Counted from the first letter of the stretch, positions 55,106-64,000 are shown. The stretch: 64,000 nt of DNA from Pseudomonas azotoformans (GCF_001579805.1 NZ_CP014546.1:124001-188000), one strand, 5' to 3'. Program-made: numbers and translations. The notes: generated by a model from the letters alone, not told the origin.

Positions 55106-56059
55106 ATGTTCAAGCGAAACACCAGAGCCCTGGGGGGCGCCGCCTTGTGCGGTGCCCTGCTGGTCAGCGGCTGCGCCAACCAGATGTCGCAACGCAGTGA
55201 GCACGAGGAGCGGGTCGAGCGTAAGTTGCTCGACCACAGCCTGCAGATCGATGTAGGCGAACCCAAAGTGCTGGAGCTGCCGCAACGCCGGGTCCGTATT
55301 CACGAGCAGAAGACCTTTGAGGTCACCGAGTTCGAAGTCACCCGTCGTTACGACCGCTACACGCCCTACCAGCCCTGGCGCAAACTCTATGAGATGCCGT
55401 TGGGTGCCGTAGCCCTGGTGGCCGGCGCGGGCGCCAATGTGGTGAACGTCTTCGCCCTTGGCAACCTGCCGACCAGCGTGACGCGTGACTGGCTGACTTA
55501 CGGCGTGGACGGCCTCAACCCGTTCATGAACGTGCAGTCCCACGGCCGTGCGCAACAGAACCTGGCGGGGATCGATGAAGTCCAGCGCGACAAGCGTGTG
55601 GAGTATTCGAGCCTGCCCTGGAGCGAACGCCCGGTGCAAGTCACCGCCGGCAAGCAGGTCCATGAGCTGACCACTGACCGTAACGGCGTACTGCGCCTGA
55701 ACCTGTTGGACAGCCCGTTTGCCGAGCAGGACCTGAACCGCGTCACGACCTTGAAGATCAGCGTGGAAGATGGCCAGGACGACGTGCATTCGGACTCCAC
55801 GCTGGCGGTCAGCAGCACCTTGCGCAACAAGCTGCTGGAAGCCCACGGCCTGATCTACGACGACCTGGAAGACGACGAAGTCAGCCAGTGGGTGCACCGC
55901 GTCAAGCGCCTGTCTGAGCTGGGCCTGGAAGAAGAAGCCAGCGAGCTGGAACAAAGCCTGATCGAACTGACCCGCAATGATCCCGAGTTGCAGCAGGAAT
56001 TCCTGCAAGCGCTGACCAAGGATGCGGGGCGGTTGGTGGCGGATCCCGGGGCTCGCTGA
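55106..56059 (+). CDS. Hypothetical lipoprotein downstream of proS
   Basis: A 317-residue protein with a lipoprotein signal (VSGC, Cys 23). The mature part has a hydrophobic patch near 100-118 (LGAVALVAGAGANVVNVFALG), beta-rich middle sequence and an acidic, coiled-coil-like C-terminus (LEEEASELEQSLIELTRNDPEL). The same gene follows proS in other pseudomonads (PA0957 in P. aeruginosa). Function unknown. It lies 20 bp after proS, so is probably cotranscribed. Confidence 0.82.
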   Translation: MFKRNTRALGGAALCGALLVSGCANQMSQRSEHEERVERKLLDHSLQIDVGEPKVLELPQRRVRIHEQKTFEVTEFEVTRRYDRYTPYQPWRKLYEMPLGAVALVAGAGANVVNVFALGNLPTSVTRDWLTYGVDGLNPFMNVQSHGRAQQNLAGIDEVQRDKRVEYSSLPWSERPVQVTAGKQVHELTTDRNGVLRLNLLDSPFAEQDLNRVTTLKISVEDGQDDVHSDSTLAVSSTLRNKLLEAHGLIYDDLEDDEVSQWVHRVKRLSELGLEEEASELEQSLIELTRNDPELQQEFLQALTKDAGRLVADPGAR

Positions 56060-56065
56060 AAATGA

Positions 56066-57127
56066 TTAGTGGCTGAACAGCTCCAGCTGTTCATTGCCAC
56101 CACTCAGGTCCAGCAACCGTACCCCAATCCCCAGCAACCGCACCGGCTTCCCGCCGCGATTGAACGCCTGCGTCAGCAGCTGTTGATAACTCTCCAGATC
56201 CCGCCCTGCCCCCGCCTGCTCCAAGGTGGTCTGGGTAAAGTCATGAAACTTCACCTTAACGAACGGCTTGCCCGCGCGATAACTGCTGTCGATGCGCGCC
56301 ATGCGTCCGGCCAGGGTTTCCATCAGTTCAGGGAGCTTGGCCAGGCAGCTTGAGAGGTCCGGTAAATCCACGTCGTAGGTATTTTCCACACTGATCGACT
56401 GGCGGCGACTGTCGTTCTGCACCACGCGGTCATCGATCCCACGGGCCAGGCTCCACAGCCGCTCGCCAAAACTGCCGAATTCGCGCACCAGCGCCAGCTT
56501 GTTCCACTCGCGCAACTGCAGGCAGTCTTCGATCCCCAGGCGCGCCAGCTTGTCCGCCGTGACCTTGCCTACGCCGTGCAACTTGCTCACGCGCAATTGC
56601 GAGACGAAGTCTTCGACCTGGTCGGGGGTGATCACAAAGAGTCCGTTGGGCTTCTTCCAGTCGCTGGCGATCTTGGCCAGGAACTTGTTCGGCGCCACGC
56701 CGGCGGACACGGTAATGTGCAACTGGTTGGAGACACGCCGGCGAATATCCTGGGCGATGCGCGTGGCACTGCCGCCGAAATGTGGGCTGTCGGACACGTC
56801 CAGATAGGCTTCATCCAGCGACAACGGCTCGATCAGGTCGGTGTAGTCGCGAAAGATCGTCTGGATTTCCTTCGACGCTTCTTTATAAGCATCCATACGC
56901 GGCTTGACGATGGTCAGGTCCGGGCACAGCTTCAAGGCGTGGCGTGACGACATGGCCGAGCGCACGCCATAGGCCCGCGCCTCGTAGTTGCAAGTGGCGA
57001 TCACCCCCCGTCGGTCGGCCGAGCCACCTACCGCCAGCGGTTTTTGCGCCAGGCTCGGGTCATCGCGCATCTCGATGGCGGCGTAGAAGCAATCACAGTC
57101 GACGTGGATGATTTTGCGCTGCGTCAT
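56066..57127 (-). CDS. dinB: DNA polymerase IV (Y-family)
   Basis: Error-prone translesion polymerase. A 353-residue protein with catalytic D10 (HVDCDCFYAAIE) and D105/E106 (SLDEAYLD), and GVAPNKFLAKIASDWKKP. The C-terminal QLELF is the beta-clamp-binding motif. ATG 57127 is chosen where homology starts. In E. coli dinB is LexA-regulated; I did not identify a convincing LexA box upstream. Confidence 0.95.
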   Translation of the reverse strand: MTQRKIIHVDCDCFYAAIEMRDDPSLAQKPLAVGGSADRRGVIATCNYEARAYGVRSAMSSRHALKLCPDLTIVKPRMDAYKEASKEIQTIFRDYTDLIEPLSLDEAYLDVSDSPHFGGSATRIAQDIRRRVSNQLHITVSAGVAPNKFLAKIASDWKKPNGLFVITPDQVEDFVSQLRVSKLHGVGKVTADKLARLGIEDCLQLREWNKLALVREFGSFGERLWSLARGIDDRVVQNDSRRQSISVENTYDVDLPDLSSCLAKLPELMETLAGRMARIDSSYRAGKPFVKVKFHDFTQTTLEQAGAGRDLESYQQLLTQAFNRGGKPVRLLGIGVRLLDLSGGNEQLELFSH

Positions 57128-57365
57128 ATAAACGGGGTGTGTACCTACGGGTGGCCAGTATCGCATTCACACCTGTATATAGCACCAGTAGTTTGATTCT
57201 TCCGCTTGAGCGGTAGGAAAAATCCCAGATGAATTTATTTTCTCAATCGAATTTGGCTTGCTGATAGAGCTGAAACCCTCGGCCAGACTGGGCTGGCGGG
57301 GTATCAAGAGGCCTTGTTGGAGAGCTAACCGATTGAACCACAAGCGCTTTTCTTCGATTCACGGG

Positions 57366-57393
57366 TTGACACACCCGCGTTCCTCTGTAGAAT
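57366..57393 (+). promoter_or_regulatory. Sigma-70 promoter of the first initiator tRNA gene
   Basis: TTGACA (57366-57371), 16-nt spacer, TAGAAT (57388-57393), placed 14 bp before the mature tRNA. Confidence 0.85.
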
Positions 57394-57406
57394 GCCGACA
57401 CACAGA

Positions 57407-57483
<77 letters not shown>

Positions 57484-57487
57484 AACA

Positions 57488-57524
57488 TCAAAAAAGGCTA
57501 CTCGAAAGAGTGGCCTTTTTTGTG
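57488..57524 (+). terminator. Terminator of tRNA-fMet copy 1
   Basis: AAAAAGGCTACTC-GAAA-GAGTGGCCTTTTTT hairpin with a T tract. Confidence 0.88.
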
Positions 57525-57652
57525 TCTGCTCGTTTTTCCTTCCTGTACGAAAATTGTAAGACAAAAAAATCTTTACTCGTCGCGCACTTACCGTCCTTGG
57601 TCAACGTGTAACGACAAATTCACACTTATTTGACCCATGAGCCCATTAACGG

Positions 57653-57680
57653 TTGACACCCCGCCGTTGGGCTGTAGAAT
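57653..57680 (+). promoter_or_regulatory. Sigma-70 promoter of the second initiator tRNA gene
   Basis: TTGACA (57653-57658), 16-nt spacer, TAGAAT (57675-57680), the same layout as copy 1. Confidence 0.85.
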
Positions 57681-57692
57681 GCCGCCCACAGA

Positions 57693-57769
<77 letters not shown>

Positions 57770-57773
57770 AACA

Positions 57774-57810
57774 TCAAAAAAGGCTACTCGAAAGAGTGGC
57801 CTTTTTTGTA
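57774..57810 (+). terminator. Terminator of tRNA-fMet copy 2
   Basis: Same hairpin as after copy 1, diverging only after the T tract. The 57811-58048 interval downstream shows no recognised gene. Confidence 0.88.
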
Positions 57811-58048
57811 TCCGGTGAAAAAGTTCTTCTGAAACAATGGCATGGCATCTTTCATGAAACCGCACGCGGTTTGTAGAGTCCATCTCATTGCAAGCTATGC
57901 TCAATGCTCAAGCGCTACCCTCTACGACCAATGGCCGCAGTCGCCGCACCCGGTGATACGCGTTAATATTTGTAATTATTTTGTCCATAGGGATTGGTAA
58001 CTTGGCTGGATACCTCCATCCTGTCGCGCACAATCCACGAGGTGATTG

Positions 58049-60691
58049 ATGCGCGCCAACTCGTCTGAACCACAAGACACTGTCACAGCAGAACAACCGA
58101 TCACACCCACCCGTTTGCGTTGGCTGGATCTGGTGAGCAAGTACCGGCAACCCATCGGGCTGGCCGTCACTCTATTGTTGTTCGCCATCGCCCTGATCGC
58201 CTGCCGCCACCTGCTGCTGGAACTGGACCTCTACGCCCTCCACGATTCGATCCTGGAAGTGCCCAAGCCCGCCCTGCTCGGCGCGTTTGCGGCGGCCGTG
58301 GCCGGTTTCGTCATTCTATTGGGCTACGAATTTTCCGGTGCGCGCTACGCGGGCGTGAACCTGCCCGCCAAAACCCTGGCCTTGGGTGGCTTTACCGCGT
58401 TTGCCATCGGCAATGCGATTGGCCTGTCGATGCTCTCCGGCGGTTCGGTGCGTTACCGTTTATATGCACGCCATGGCATCGGGGCTTCGGAAGTCGCCCA
58501 CATGACAGTGTTCGCCAGCCTGGCGCTCGGCACTGCACTGCCGCCGCTGGCTGCATTGGCGACATTGAGCAACCTGCCCGCCGCATCGACCTACCTGCAT
58601 TTGCCACAGGCCGTACTGGGCGGTATTGCTGGCGCGGTGCTGTTGTTGTCGGCAGTGTTGTGCATCGGCATTTATCGCCGTCGCCTGCCGGAACAACCCT
58701 ACCCGGATAACCTGTTGGTAAAAGCCGGTCGTCGTACCTTGCGCCTGCCGGGTCGCCGCCTGACCTTCCTGCAACTGATCATTACCGCGCTGGACGTGGC
58801 CGCTGCCGCCACTGTTCTTTATATGCTGCTGCCGGAAGCGCCACCGTTCGGTCCTTTCCTGCTTGTTTACCTGTTGGCCTTGGCTGCCGGTGTACTCAGC
58901 CATGTCCCGGGCGGCGTGGGCGTATTCGAAGCGATCCTGCTGGCGGCCTTCGCCGACAAACTGGGTGCCGCGCCATTGGCCGCCGCCCTGCTGCTGTATC
59001 GCATGATCTATGTGGTGCTGCCGCTGTTGATTGCCTGCGTGTTCCTGTTGGTCAACGAAGCGCAGCGACTGTTCCAGACCCAGCAAAGCCTGCGGGTTGC
59101 CTCTGGGCTGGCCGCGCCAGTGCTGGCCGTACTGGTTTTTTTGTCCGGCGTGGTCCTGCTGTTCTCTGGCGCCACGCCCGAAATCGACTCACGCCTGGAA
59201 AACATCGGCTTCCTGATTCCCCACCGCCTGATTGACGCCTCGCACTTTGGCGCCAGCCTGATCGGCGTGCTGTGCCTGTTGCTGGCCCAGGGCCTGCGCC
59301 GACGCTTATCGGCCGCCTGGATGCTGACCATGGTGCTGCTGTTGGTCGGCGCCCTGCTCTCGCTGCTCAAGGGTTTCGACTGGGAAGAAGCCAGCCTGAT
59401 GACCATGACCGCGATCCTGCTGGCGATCTTCCGACGCTCGTTTTATCGCGCCAGCCGCCTGACCGAACTGCCCTTCTCGCCGCTGTACCTGGTGGCCAGT
59501 GTCTGCGTGCTGGGCGCTTCGATCTGGCTGTTGCTGTTCGCCTATCAAGACGTGCCTTACAGCCATCAGCTGTGGTGGCAGTTCACCCTCGACGCCAACG
59601 CCCCACGCGGCCTGCGTTCGCTGTTGGGTGCCGCTGTGGTGCTGGTGGTTGTGTCGCTGACCTGGCTGCTGCGCACCGCCCGCCCGGTGATCCACCTGCC
59701 GACACCCGACGAACTGGAGCGCGCCAGTAAGATCCTGATGGCCTCGTCCCAGCCCGACGGTGGCCTGGCGCTTACCGGTGACAAGGCGCTGCTGTTCCAC
59801 CCCAATGATGAAGCGTTCCTGATGTATGCCCGTCGCGGCCGTAGCCTGGTAGCGTTGTACGACCCGATCGGCCCGACCCAGCCGCGGGCCGAGATGATCT
59901 GGCAGTTCCGTGACCTGTGCGACATCCACCACGCGCGCCCGGTGTTCTACCAGGTCCGCGCCGAGAACCTGCCGTACTACATGGACATCGGCCTCACCGC
60001 CATCAAGCTGGGCGAAGAAGCCCGTGTCGACCTGAAACGCTTTGACCTGGAAGCCAAGGGCAAAGAGATGAAGGACCTGCGCTACACCTGGAACCGTGGC
60101 TCGCGAGACGGCCTGTCCCTGGAGATCTGCGAGCCGGGCACCGCGCCGATGGACGAGCTCAAGGTGATCTCCGATGCCTGGCTGACCGGCAAAAACGTGC
60201 GGGAAAAAGGCTTTTCCCTGGGACGTTTCAGCGACGACTACCTCAAGCACTTTCGTATTGCGATCATTCGCTTCGAAGGGCGCCCGGTGGCCTTCGCCAA
60301 CCTGCTCGAGACCTACAACCACGACCTGGCCAGTCTCGACCTGATGCGCGCCCACCCGGATGCGCCCAAGCTGACCATGGAGTTCATGATGGTCGGCCTG
60401 ATTCAACACTATAAGAGTCACGGCTACGCCCGCTTCAGCCTCGGCATGGTGCCGTTGTCGGGCCTGCAACCGCGACGCGGCGCCCCGTTGACCCAACGCC
60501 TGGGTTCGATGGTGTTCCGTCGTGGCGAGCAACTGTATAACTTCCAAGGTTTGCGCCGCTTCAAAGACAAGTTCCAGCCTGACTGGGAACCCCGTTACAT
60601 GGCCGTGCCCGCAGGACTTGATCCGCTGGTGGCACTGGCCGATACCGCCGCCCTGATCGCGGGCGGCTTGACTGGATTGGTGAAACGCTGA
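58049..60691 (+). CDS. mprF: Aminoacyl-phosphatidylglycerol synthase / flippase MprF
   Basis: An 880-residue bifunctional membrane protein. About fourteen N-terminal helices (to ~residue 540) form the flippase region. The C-terminal cytoplasmic GNAT-like synthase domain (DUF2156) contains DKALLFHPNDEAFLMYARRGR, FYQVRAENLPYYMDIGL, and TMEFMMVGLIQHYKSHGYARFSLGMVPLSGL. In P. aeruginosa the orthologue transfers alanine from Ala-tRNA to phosphatidylglycerol, lowering membrane negative charge. ATG 58049 has GAGGT upstream. The stop overlaps virJ by one base. Confidence 0.94.
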   Translation: MRANSSEPQDTVTAEQPITPTRLRWLDLVSKYRQPIGLAVTLLLFAIALIACRHLLLELDLYALHDSILEVPKPALLGAFAAAVAGFVILLGYEFSGARYAGVNLPAKTLALGGFTAFAIGNAIGLSMLSGGSVRYRLYARHGIGASEVAHMTVFASLALGTALPPLAALATLSNLPAASTYLHLPQAVLGGIAGAVLLLSAVLCIGIYRRRLPEQPYPDNLLVKAGRRTLRLPGRRLTFLQLIITALDVAAAATVLYMLLPEAPPFGPFLLVYLLALAAGVLSHVPGGVGVFEAILLAAFADKLGAAPLAAALLLYRMIYVVLPLLIACVFLLVNEAQRLFQTQQSLRVASGLAAPVLAVLVFLSGVVLLFSGATPEIDSRLENIGFLIPHRLIDASHFGASLIGVLCLLLAQGLRRRLSAAWMLTMVLLLVGALLSLLKGFDWEEASLMTMTAILLAIFRRSFYRASRLTELPFSPLYLVASVCVLGASIWLLLFAYQDVPYSHQLWWQFTLDANAPRGLRSLLGAAVVLVVVSLTWLLRTARPVIHLPTPDELERASKILMASSQPDGGLALTGDKALLFHPNDEAFLMYARRGRSLVALYDPIGPTQPRAEMIWQFRDLCDIHHARPVFYQVRAENLPYYMDIGLTAIKLGEEARVDLKRFDLEAKGKEMKDLRYTWNRGSRDGLSLEICEPGTAPMDELKVISDAWLTGKNVREKGFSLGRFSDDYLKHFRIAIIRFEGRPVAFANLLETYNHDLASLDLMRAHPDAPKLTMEFMMVGLIQHYKSHGYARFSLGMVPLSGLQPRRGAPLTQRLGSMVFRRGEQLYNFQGLRRFKDKFQPDWEPRYMAVPAGLDPLVALADTAALIAGGLTGLVKR

Positions 60692-61971
60692 TGATTCGAC
60701 GCTCCTGGCGGTATGTATTGGCCTTTGTAGTGCTGCTCACCCTGGTCCTGGGTGGCGGCTATTGGTACTGGAACCGCCCTGCCCCGCAGCCGACCCTGGA
60801 GCAATTGCCCCAGGCCGATGGCTCGGTGATGACCCGCGTCACCCCGTACGGCACGCCGAAAGCCCGCGTGGCCGTGGCCGTGATGGCTGCCGATGTGCTG
60901 ACCGACAGCCAACTGATTGCCTTGAGCCAAGGCGGCAAGGCGCAGATTGTCCAGGTGATCCTGCCCAAGGACGACTGCAAGCTGCAGGAACAAGCGCTGC
61001 AAAGCGCCCTGGGTCAGCTCAAGGGCCCCGCGACGCTGGTCAGCGGTATCGGCCCTGGTGCAAGCCTGGCATGGCGCTGGCTGGCCGCTCAGATCGACGA
61101 CAAGGCCAACGCCATCTCCGTCGGTTTCGCCATGACCCAGGAAGGTTGCAAGGACCCGCTGCCGAAAACGGCCGCCCACGGCAATTGGCTGGTGGCCTGG
61201 AACGACAACCCTGAGGATGATGCTGCCAGTTTCGTACGCGACACTCCGCGTGCCACCACCAGCATCAGCGACTATGACATTCACTACCCGCAAGTGCTGA
61301 ATAACGAGTTGCGCAAGCAACTGGTGGGTTCGGACAACGGCGGCCTGGCGATTCCGGTGGTTGAAGTCCCGGCCGGCCAAGCGAAAGATACCGTCACCCT
61401 GTTCCTCTCCGGTGATGGCGGCTGGCGTGACCTGGACCGTGACGTGGCCGGTGAGATGGCCAAGATCGGCTACCCGGTGGTGGGTATCGACACCCTGCGC
61501 TACTACTGGCAGCACAAGACCCCGGAACAAAGCGCCAAGGACCTCACCGAACTGATGCAGCACTACCGTCAGAAATGGGGCACCAAGCGCTTCGTATTGA
61601 CCGGTTATTCGTTCGGCGCCGATGTGTTGCCGGCCATCTACAACCGTATGCCGGAAAACGAGCAGCAGCGTGTGGACGCAATCATCCTTCTGGCGTTTGC
61701 GCGCACGGGCAGCTTCGAGATTGAAGTGGAAGGCTGGTTGGGCAACGCCGGTAAAGAAGCCGCCACTGGTCCAGAAATGGCCAAGCTGCCACCTGAGAAA
61801 GTGGTGTGCATCTACGGTGCGGAAGAGGTCGACGAGAGCGGTTGCACGGATAAGACGGCCGTGGGTGAAGCGCTGAAGTTGCCAGGCGGGCATCACTTCG
61901 ATGAGAACTACCCGGCGCTGGCCAAGCGGTTGGTGGATATCATCGTCAAACACCAGGCCAAAGCCGAATAG
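60691..61971 (+). CDS. virJ: VirJ/AcvB-family periplasmic esterase (aminoacyl-PG hydrolase)
   Basis: A 426-residue exported alpha/beta-hydrolase. A signal anchor lies at 6-24. The N-terminal half is a degenerate hydrolase copy, and the C-terminal half contains SGDGGW (240-245), the nucleophile S307 in GYSFGAD, and a GGHHFDENY histidine. In P. aeruginosa the orthologue PA0919 hydrolyses alanyl-phosphatidylglycerol made by the upstream synthase. The one-base overlap with mprF implies coupled expression of a synthase and its antagonist. Confidence 0.9.
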   Translation: MIRRSWRYVLAFVVLLTLVLGGGYWYWNRPAPQPTLEQLPQADGSVMTRVTPYGTPKARVAVAVMAADVLTDSQLIALSQGGKAQIVQVILPKDDCKLQEQALQSALGQLKGPATLVSGIGPGASLAWRWLAAQIDDKANAISVGFAMTQEGCKDPLPKTAAHGNWLVAWNDNPEDDAASFVRDTPRATTSISDYDIHYPQVLNNELRKQLVGSDNGGLAIPVVEVPAGQAKDTVTLFLSGDGGWRDLDRDVAGEMAKIGYPVVGIDTLRYYWQHKTPEQSAKDLTELMQHYRQKWGTKRFVLTGYSFGADVLPAIYNRMPENEQQRVDAIILLAFARTGSFEIEVEGWLGNAGKEAATGPEMAKLPPEKVVCIYGAEEVDESGCTDKTAVGEALKLPGGHHFDENYPALAKRLVDIIVKHQAKAE

Positions 61972-61988
61972 CCTCCCCCAATGTAGTT

Positions 61989-62134
61989 AGCGGGCTTGCC
62001 CCGCGCTGGGCTGCGCAGCGGCCCTAAAACCAAACGCCGCATTCTGCCTGACAGAATGCGGCGTTTTTATCAGGGCGGCTTCGCCACCCAACGCGGGGCA
62101 AGCCCGCTCACCACAACAAGCCCGCTCACCACAA
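61989..62134. repeat. Inverted REP pair enclosing a terminator, plus an 18-bp direct repeat
   Basis: Outer arms AGCGGGCTTGCCCCGCG (61989-62005) and its exact complement (62092-62108) flank the virJ terminator. An 18-bp unit CAAGCCCGCTCACCACAA is then repeated in tandem at 62099-62116 and 62117-62134, sharing bases with the second arm. Confidence 0.8.
62032..62068. terminator. Intrinsic terminator between virJ and recJ
   Basis: Stem AAACGCCGCATTCTG / CAGAATGCGGCGTTT, 5-nt loop, followed by T on the + strand; A-rich sequence on the other side may make it bidirectional for recJ. Confidence 0.9.
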
Positions 62135-62149
62135 AAAAACCGCTGAGAT

Positions 62150-63859
62150 TTAGCGAGGTTCGATGTGGGCAATCATCAGCTGCACAGTCTCATTCCCACG
62201 AAACTCGTTCACATCCAGCTTGTACGCCAATTCCACCCAACGCACGGTCGGGTTCGGCCAGACCTCACGGTCCACCCCAAAGGCAATGCCATCGAGTTTC
62301 ACTGACCCGCATTCAGTCTTGAGCACCACCTTCAGGTGCCGCTCACCCACCACACGCTGCTCCACCAACTGGAATACACCGTGAAAGACCGGCTCGGGAA
62401 AGTGCTGCCCCCACGGCCCGGCATGTCGCAACGCGCGGGCCAGTTCCAGGTGAAATTCTTCCACCGCCAGGGTGCCGTCCGACAGCAGCCGACCGGTCAG
62501 GTCTTCTTCACGCAATTGGCGACGCACTTCAGCATCAAAGGCTTCGGCAAACAGCGGGAAGTTTTCTTCGGGCAACGTCAGCCCCGCCGCCATGGCGTGG
62601 CCGCCGTACTTGGCGATCAGGTTGGGATGCTGGCTCGCAACCACCGCCAGCGCATCACGGATATGAAACCCCTGCACAGAGCGCCCTGAGCCCTTGAGCA
62701 AGCCATCACCGGCGTCGGCGAAGGCGATGGTCGGGCGAAAGTAACGTTCTTTCATACGCGACGCGAGAATCCCGATCACGCCTTGGTGCCATTCCGGGTC
62801 GAACAGGCACAAGCCGTAAGGCATCGACTCCACCGGCAAGTCCTTGAGCTGGGCCAGGGCCTCGCGCTGCATGCCTTGCTCGATGGATTTGCGGTCCTGG
62901 TTCATGCCGTCCAGTTGCGCGGCCATTTCCCGCGCCGCGGCAACGTCGGTGGTGAGCAGGCATTCGATACCCAGGCTCATGTCATCCAGGCGACCGGCAG
63001 CGTTCAGGCGTGGCCCGAGGATAAATCCTAGATCGGTGGAGGTGATACGCGTGGCATCGCGCTTGGCCACTTCCAGGATCGCCTTGATCCCCGGCCGCGC
63101 ACGACCGGCGCGGATACGCTCAAGGCCTTGATGCACCAGGATGCGGTTGTTGGCGTCCAGGGGCACCACGTCGGCGACGCTGCCCAGGGCAACCAGGTCG
63201 AGCAATTCACCAATGTTGGGCTGAGGCTTATTCTCGTACCAGCCCAAGCTGCGCAGGCGCGCGCGCAGGGCCATCAGCACATAAAAGATCACGCCGACAC
63301 CGGCCAGTGCTTTGCTCGGGAATTCGCAGCCAGGCTGGTTCGGGTTGACGATGGCATCCGCCGCCGGCAACTCATCGCCGGGCAAGTGGTGGTCCGTCAC
63401 CAGCACCTGCAACCCCGCCGCTTTCGCCGCCGCCACGCCTTCGACGCTGGAAATGCCGTTGTCCACAGTGATCAGCAATTGCGGCTCACGCTGCAGGGCG
63501 ACTGCAACGATTTCCGGGGTCAGGCCATAGCCGTACTCGAAACGATTGGGCACCAGGTAGTCAACATGGGCCGCACCGAGCAAACGCAGGCCCAGGGTGC
63601 CCACGGTGCTGGCCGTGGCGCCATCGGCGTCAAAGTCACCCACGATAAGGATGCGCTGGCGCTGCTCCAGCGCGGTCACCAGCAAGTCCACCGCCGCGTC
63701 GATTCCCTTTAGCTGCTGGTAGGGAATCAACCGCGCCAGGCTTTTATCCAGCTCAGCCTCGGACTGCACCCCGCGCGCGGCGTAGAGACGGGTCAACAGC
63801 GGTGGCAATTCACCGAGAAACGGCAGGACGGCGGGTAACGGGCGAGGATCGATACGCAT
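62150..63859 (-). CDS. recJ: Single-stranded-DNA-specific exonuclease RecJ
   Basis: 5'-3' ssDNA exonuclease of recombination and mismatch repair. The 569 residues contain DHH-phosphoesterase motifs: GDFDADGATA (74-83), VDNG (132-135), TDHH (155-158) and a later GSVADVVPL. DHHA1 (YGGHAMAAGLTL) follows, and the C-terminal OB-fold region is intact. The upstream gene is not visible, but only ~140 bp of window remain. Confidence 0.96.
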   Translation of the reverse strand: MRIDPRPLPAVLPFLGELPPLLTRLYAARGVQSEAELDKSLARLIPYQQLKGIDAAVDLLVTALEQRQRILIVGDFDADGATASTVGTLGLRLLGAAHVDYLVPNRFEYGYGLTPEIVAVALQREPQLLITVDNGISSVEGVAAAKAAGLQVLVTDHHLPGDELPAADAIVNPNQPGCEFPSKALAGVGVIFYVLMALRARLRSLGWYENKPQPNIGELLDLVALGSVADVVPLDANNRILVHQGLERIRAGRARPGIKAILEVAKRDATRITSTDLGFILGPRLNAAGRLDDMSLGIECLLTTDVAAAREMAAQLDGMNQDRKSIEQGMQREALAQLKDLPVESMPYGLCLFDPEWHQGVIGILASRMKERYFRPTIAFADAGDGLLKGSGRSVQGFHIRDALAVVASQHPNLIAKYGGHAMAAGLTLPEENFPLFAEAFDAEVRRQLREEDLTGRLLSDGTLAVEEFHLELARALRHAGPWGQHFPEPVFHGVFQLVEQRVVGERHLKVVLKTECGSVKLDGIAFGVDREVWPNPTVRWVELAYKLDVNEFRGNETVQLMIAHIEPR

Positions 63860-63896
63860 GGGAAGCTGGGGAGTTCTCTATTAAAGGAATTGTTGG

Positions 63897-63924
63897 CTTC
63901 AAGCTTCAAGCTTCAAGCTTCAAG
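63897..63924. repeat. Tandem heptanucleotide repeat (CTTCAAG x4)
   Basis: Four perfect copies of CTTCAAG are followed by related CTTGCAG and GCTTGCCGCTTG remnants, upstream of recJ. The array is short enough to vary by slippage. Similar tracts are common between P. fluorescens genes. Confidence 0.85.
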
Positions 63925-63962
63925 CTTGCAGCTAAATGCTTGCCGCTTGACGCTGCCACTCT

Positions 63963-64000
63963 TCAACCGCGTTCGCCGACCAACCACTGCAACTGCACTT
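63963..64000 (-). CDS. Possible C-terminal end of a YaeQ-family protein
   Basis: A minus-strand frame entering from the right edge reads ...VQLQWLVGERG and stops at 63963-63965. It resembles the C-terminus expected for YaeQ, which I recall near recJ in fluorescent pseudomonads. Only about 12 codons are visible, so this is a weak call; another frame ends at a TAG nearby. Confidence 0.3.
   Translation of the reverse strand, partial: VQLQWLVGERG

Noticed and set aside
63897..63960. Possible CRISPR-like array
   Set aside because: Units are only 7 bp and contiguous, with no spacers and no cas genes nearby.

Overview
The window looks like chromosomal core DNA of a fluorescent Pseudomonas (P. fluorescens group). 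It has high GC and Pseudomonas-type gene neighbourhoods: gltR-gtrS-glk-edd next to gap-1, the ColRS LPS operon, mprF-virJ, and an imelysin/di-heme protein operon. It also carries REP/REPIN elements of the type common in this group. I see no prophage, insertion sequence, CRISPR array, toxin-antitoxin module or large atypical island.

Layout. 1-6171: a tightly overlapping operon (RDD, SpoIIM-like, DUF4129, DUF4350, MoxR ATPase, DUF58), probably an envelope-associated MoxR system of unknown function. 6196-12290: PilZ protein, TPR lipoprotein, pyruvate kinase, a frameshifted enoyl-CoA hydratase, an Fe-S/flavin reductase and a class I fumarase. 12346-16974: a DctB/DctD-type two-component pair followed by an alpha-ketoglutarate permease, with a sigma-54 promoter and two palindromic activator sites between them. 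17101-19605: flavin reductase, a small unknown protein, a monooxygenase and a divergent AraC regulator. 19602-25830: glucose catabolism (gtrS, gltR, glk, edd and divergent gap-1) with two HexR-type operators between edd and gap-1. 25922-31373: iron/heme acquisition (ECF sigma, FecR-like anti-sigma, TonB receptor, heme oxygenase, DUF454).

31513-38266: chemoreceptor, nitroreductase, a periplasmic iron-associated operon (di-heme protein, imelysin, DUF1513), and the end of the ColR-linked operon. 38263-43961: methyltransferase and WapQ-type kinase, colS, colR, and a divergent LtaS-family phosphoglycerol transferase. 44039-46387: RstAB-like two-component pair and a small putative lipoprotein. 46463-51101: groESL, fxsA, hugZ and a DUF481 outer-membrane protein. 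51241-57127: alkyltransferase-like protein, ampG, a REPIN, proS, a lipoprotein and dinB. 57407-57769: two identical initiator tRNA genes, each with its own promoter and terminator. 58049-63859: mprF and virJ (aminoacyl-phosphatidylglycerol synthesis and hydrolysis) and recJ.

Themes: carbon sensing (DctBD, GltR/GtrS, HexR sites), iron and heme acquisition (four Fur-like sites), and outer-membrane homeostasis (ColRS, MprF/VirJ, LtaS-like). The best candidates for under-described biology are the SpoIIM/MoxR/DUF58 operon, the di-heme/imelysin/DUF1513 operon whose imelysin has lost a motif histidine, and the small proteins attached to the ColR-linked and RstAB-like loci. Family assignments come from reading protein sequences, not from database searches.
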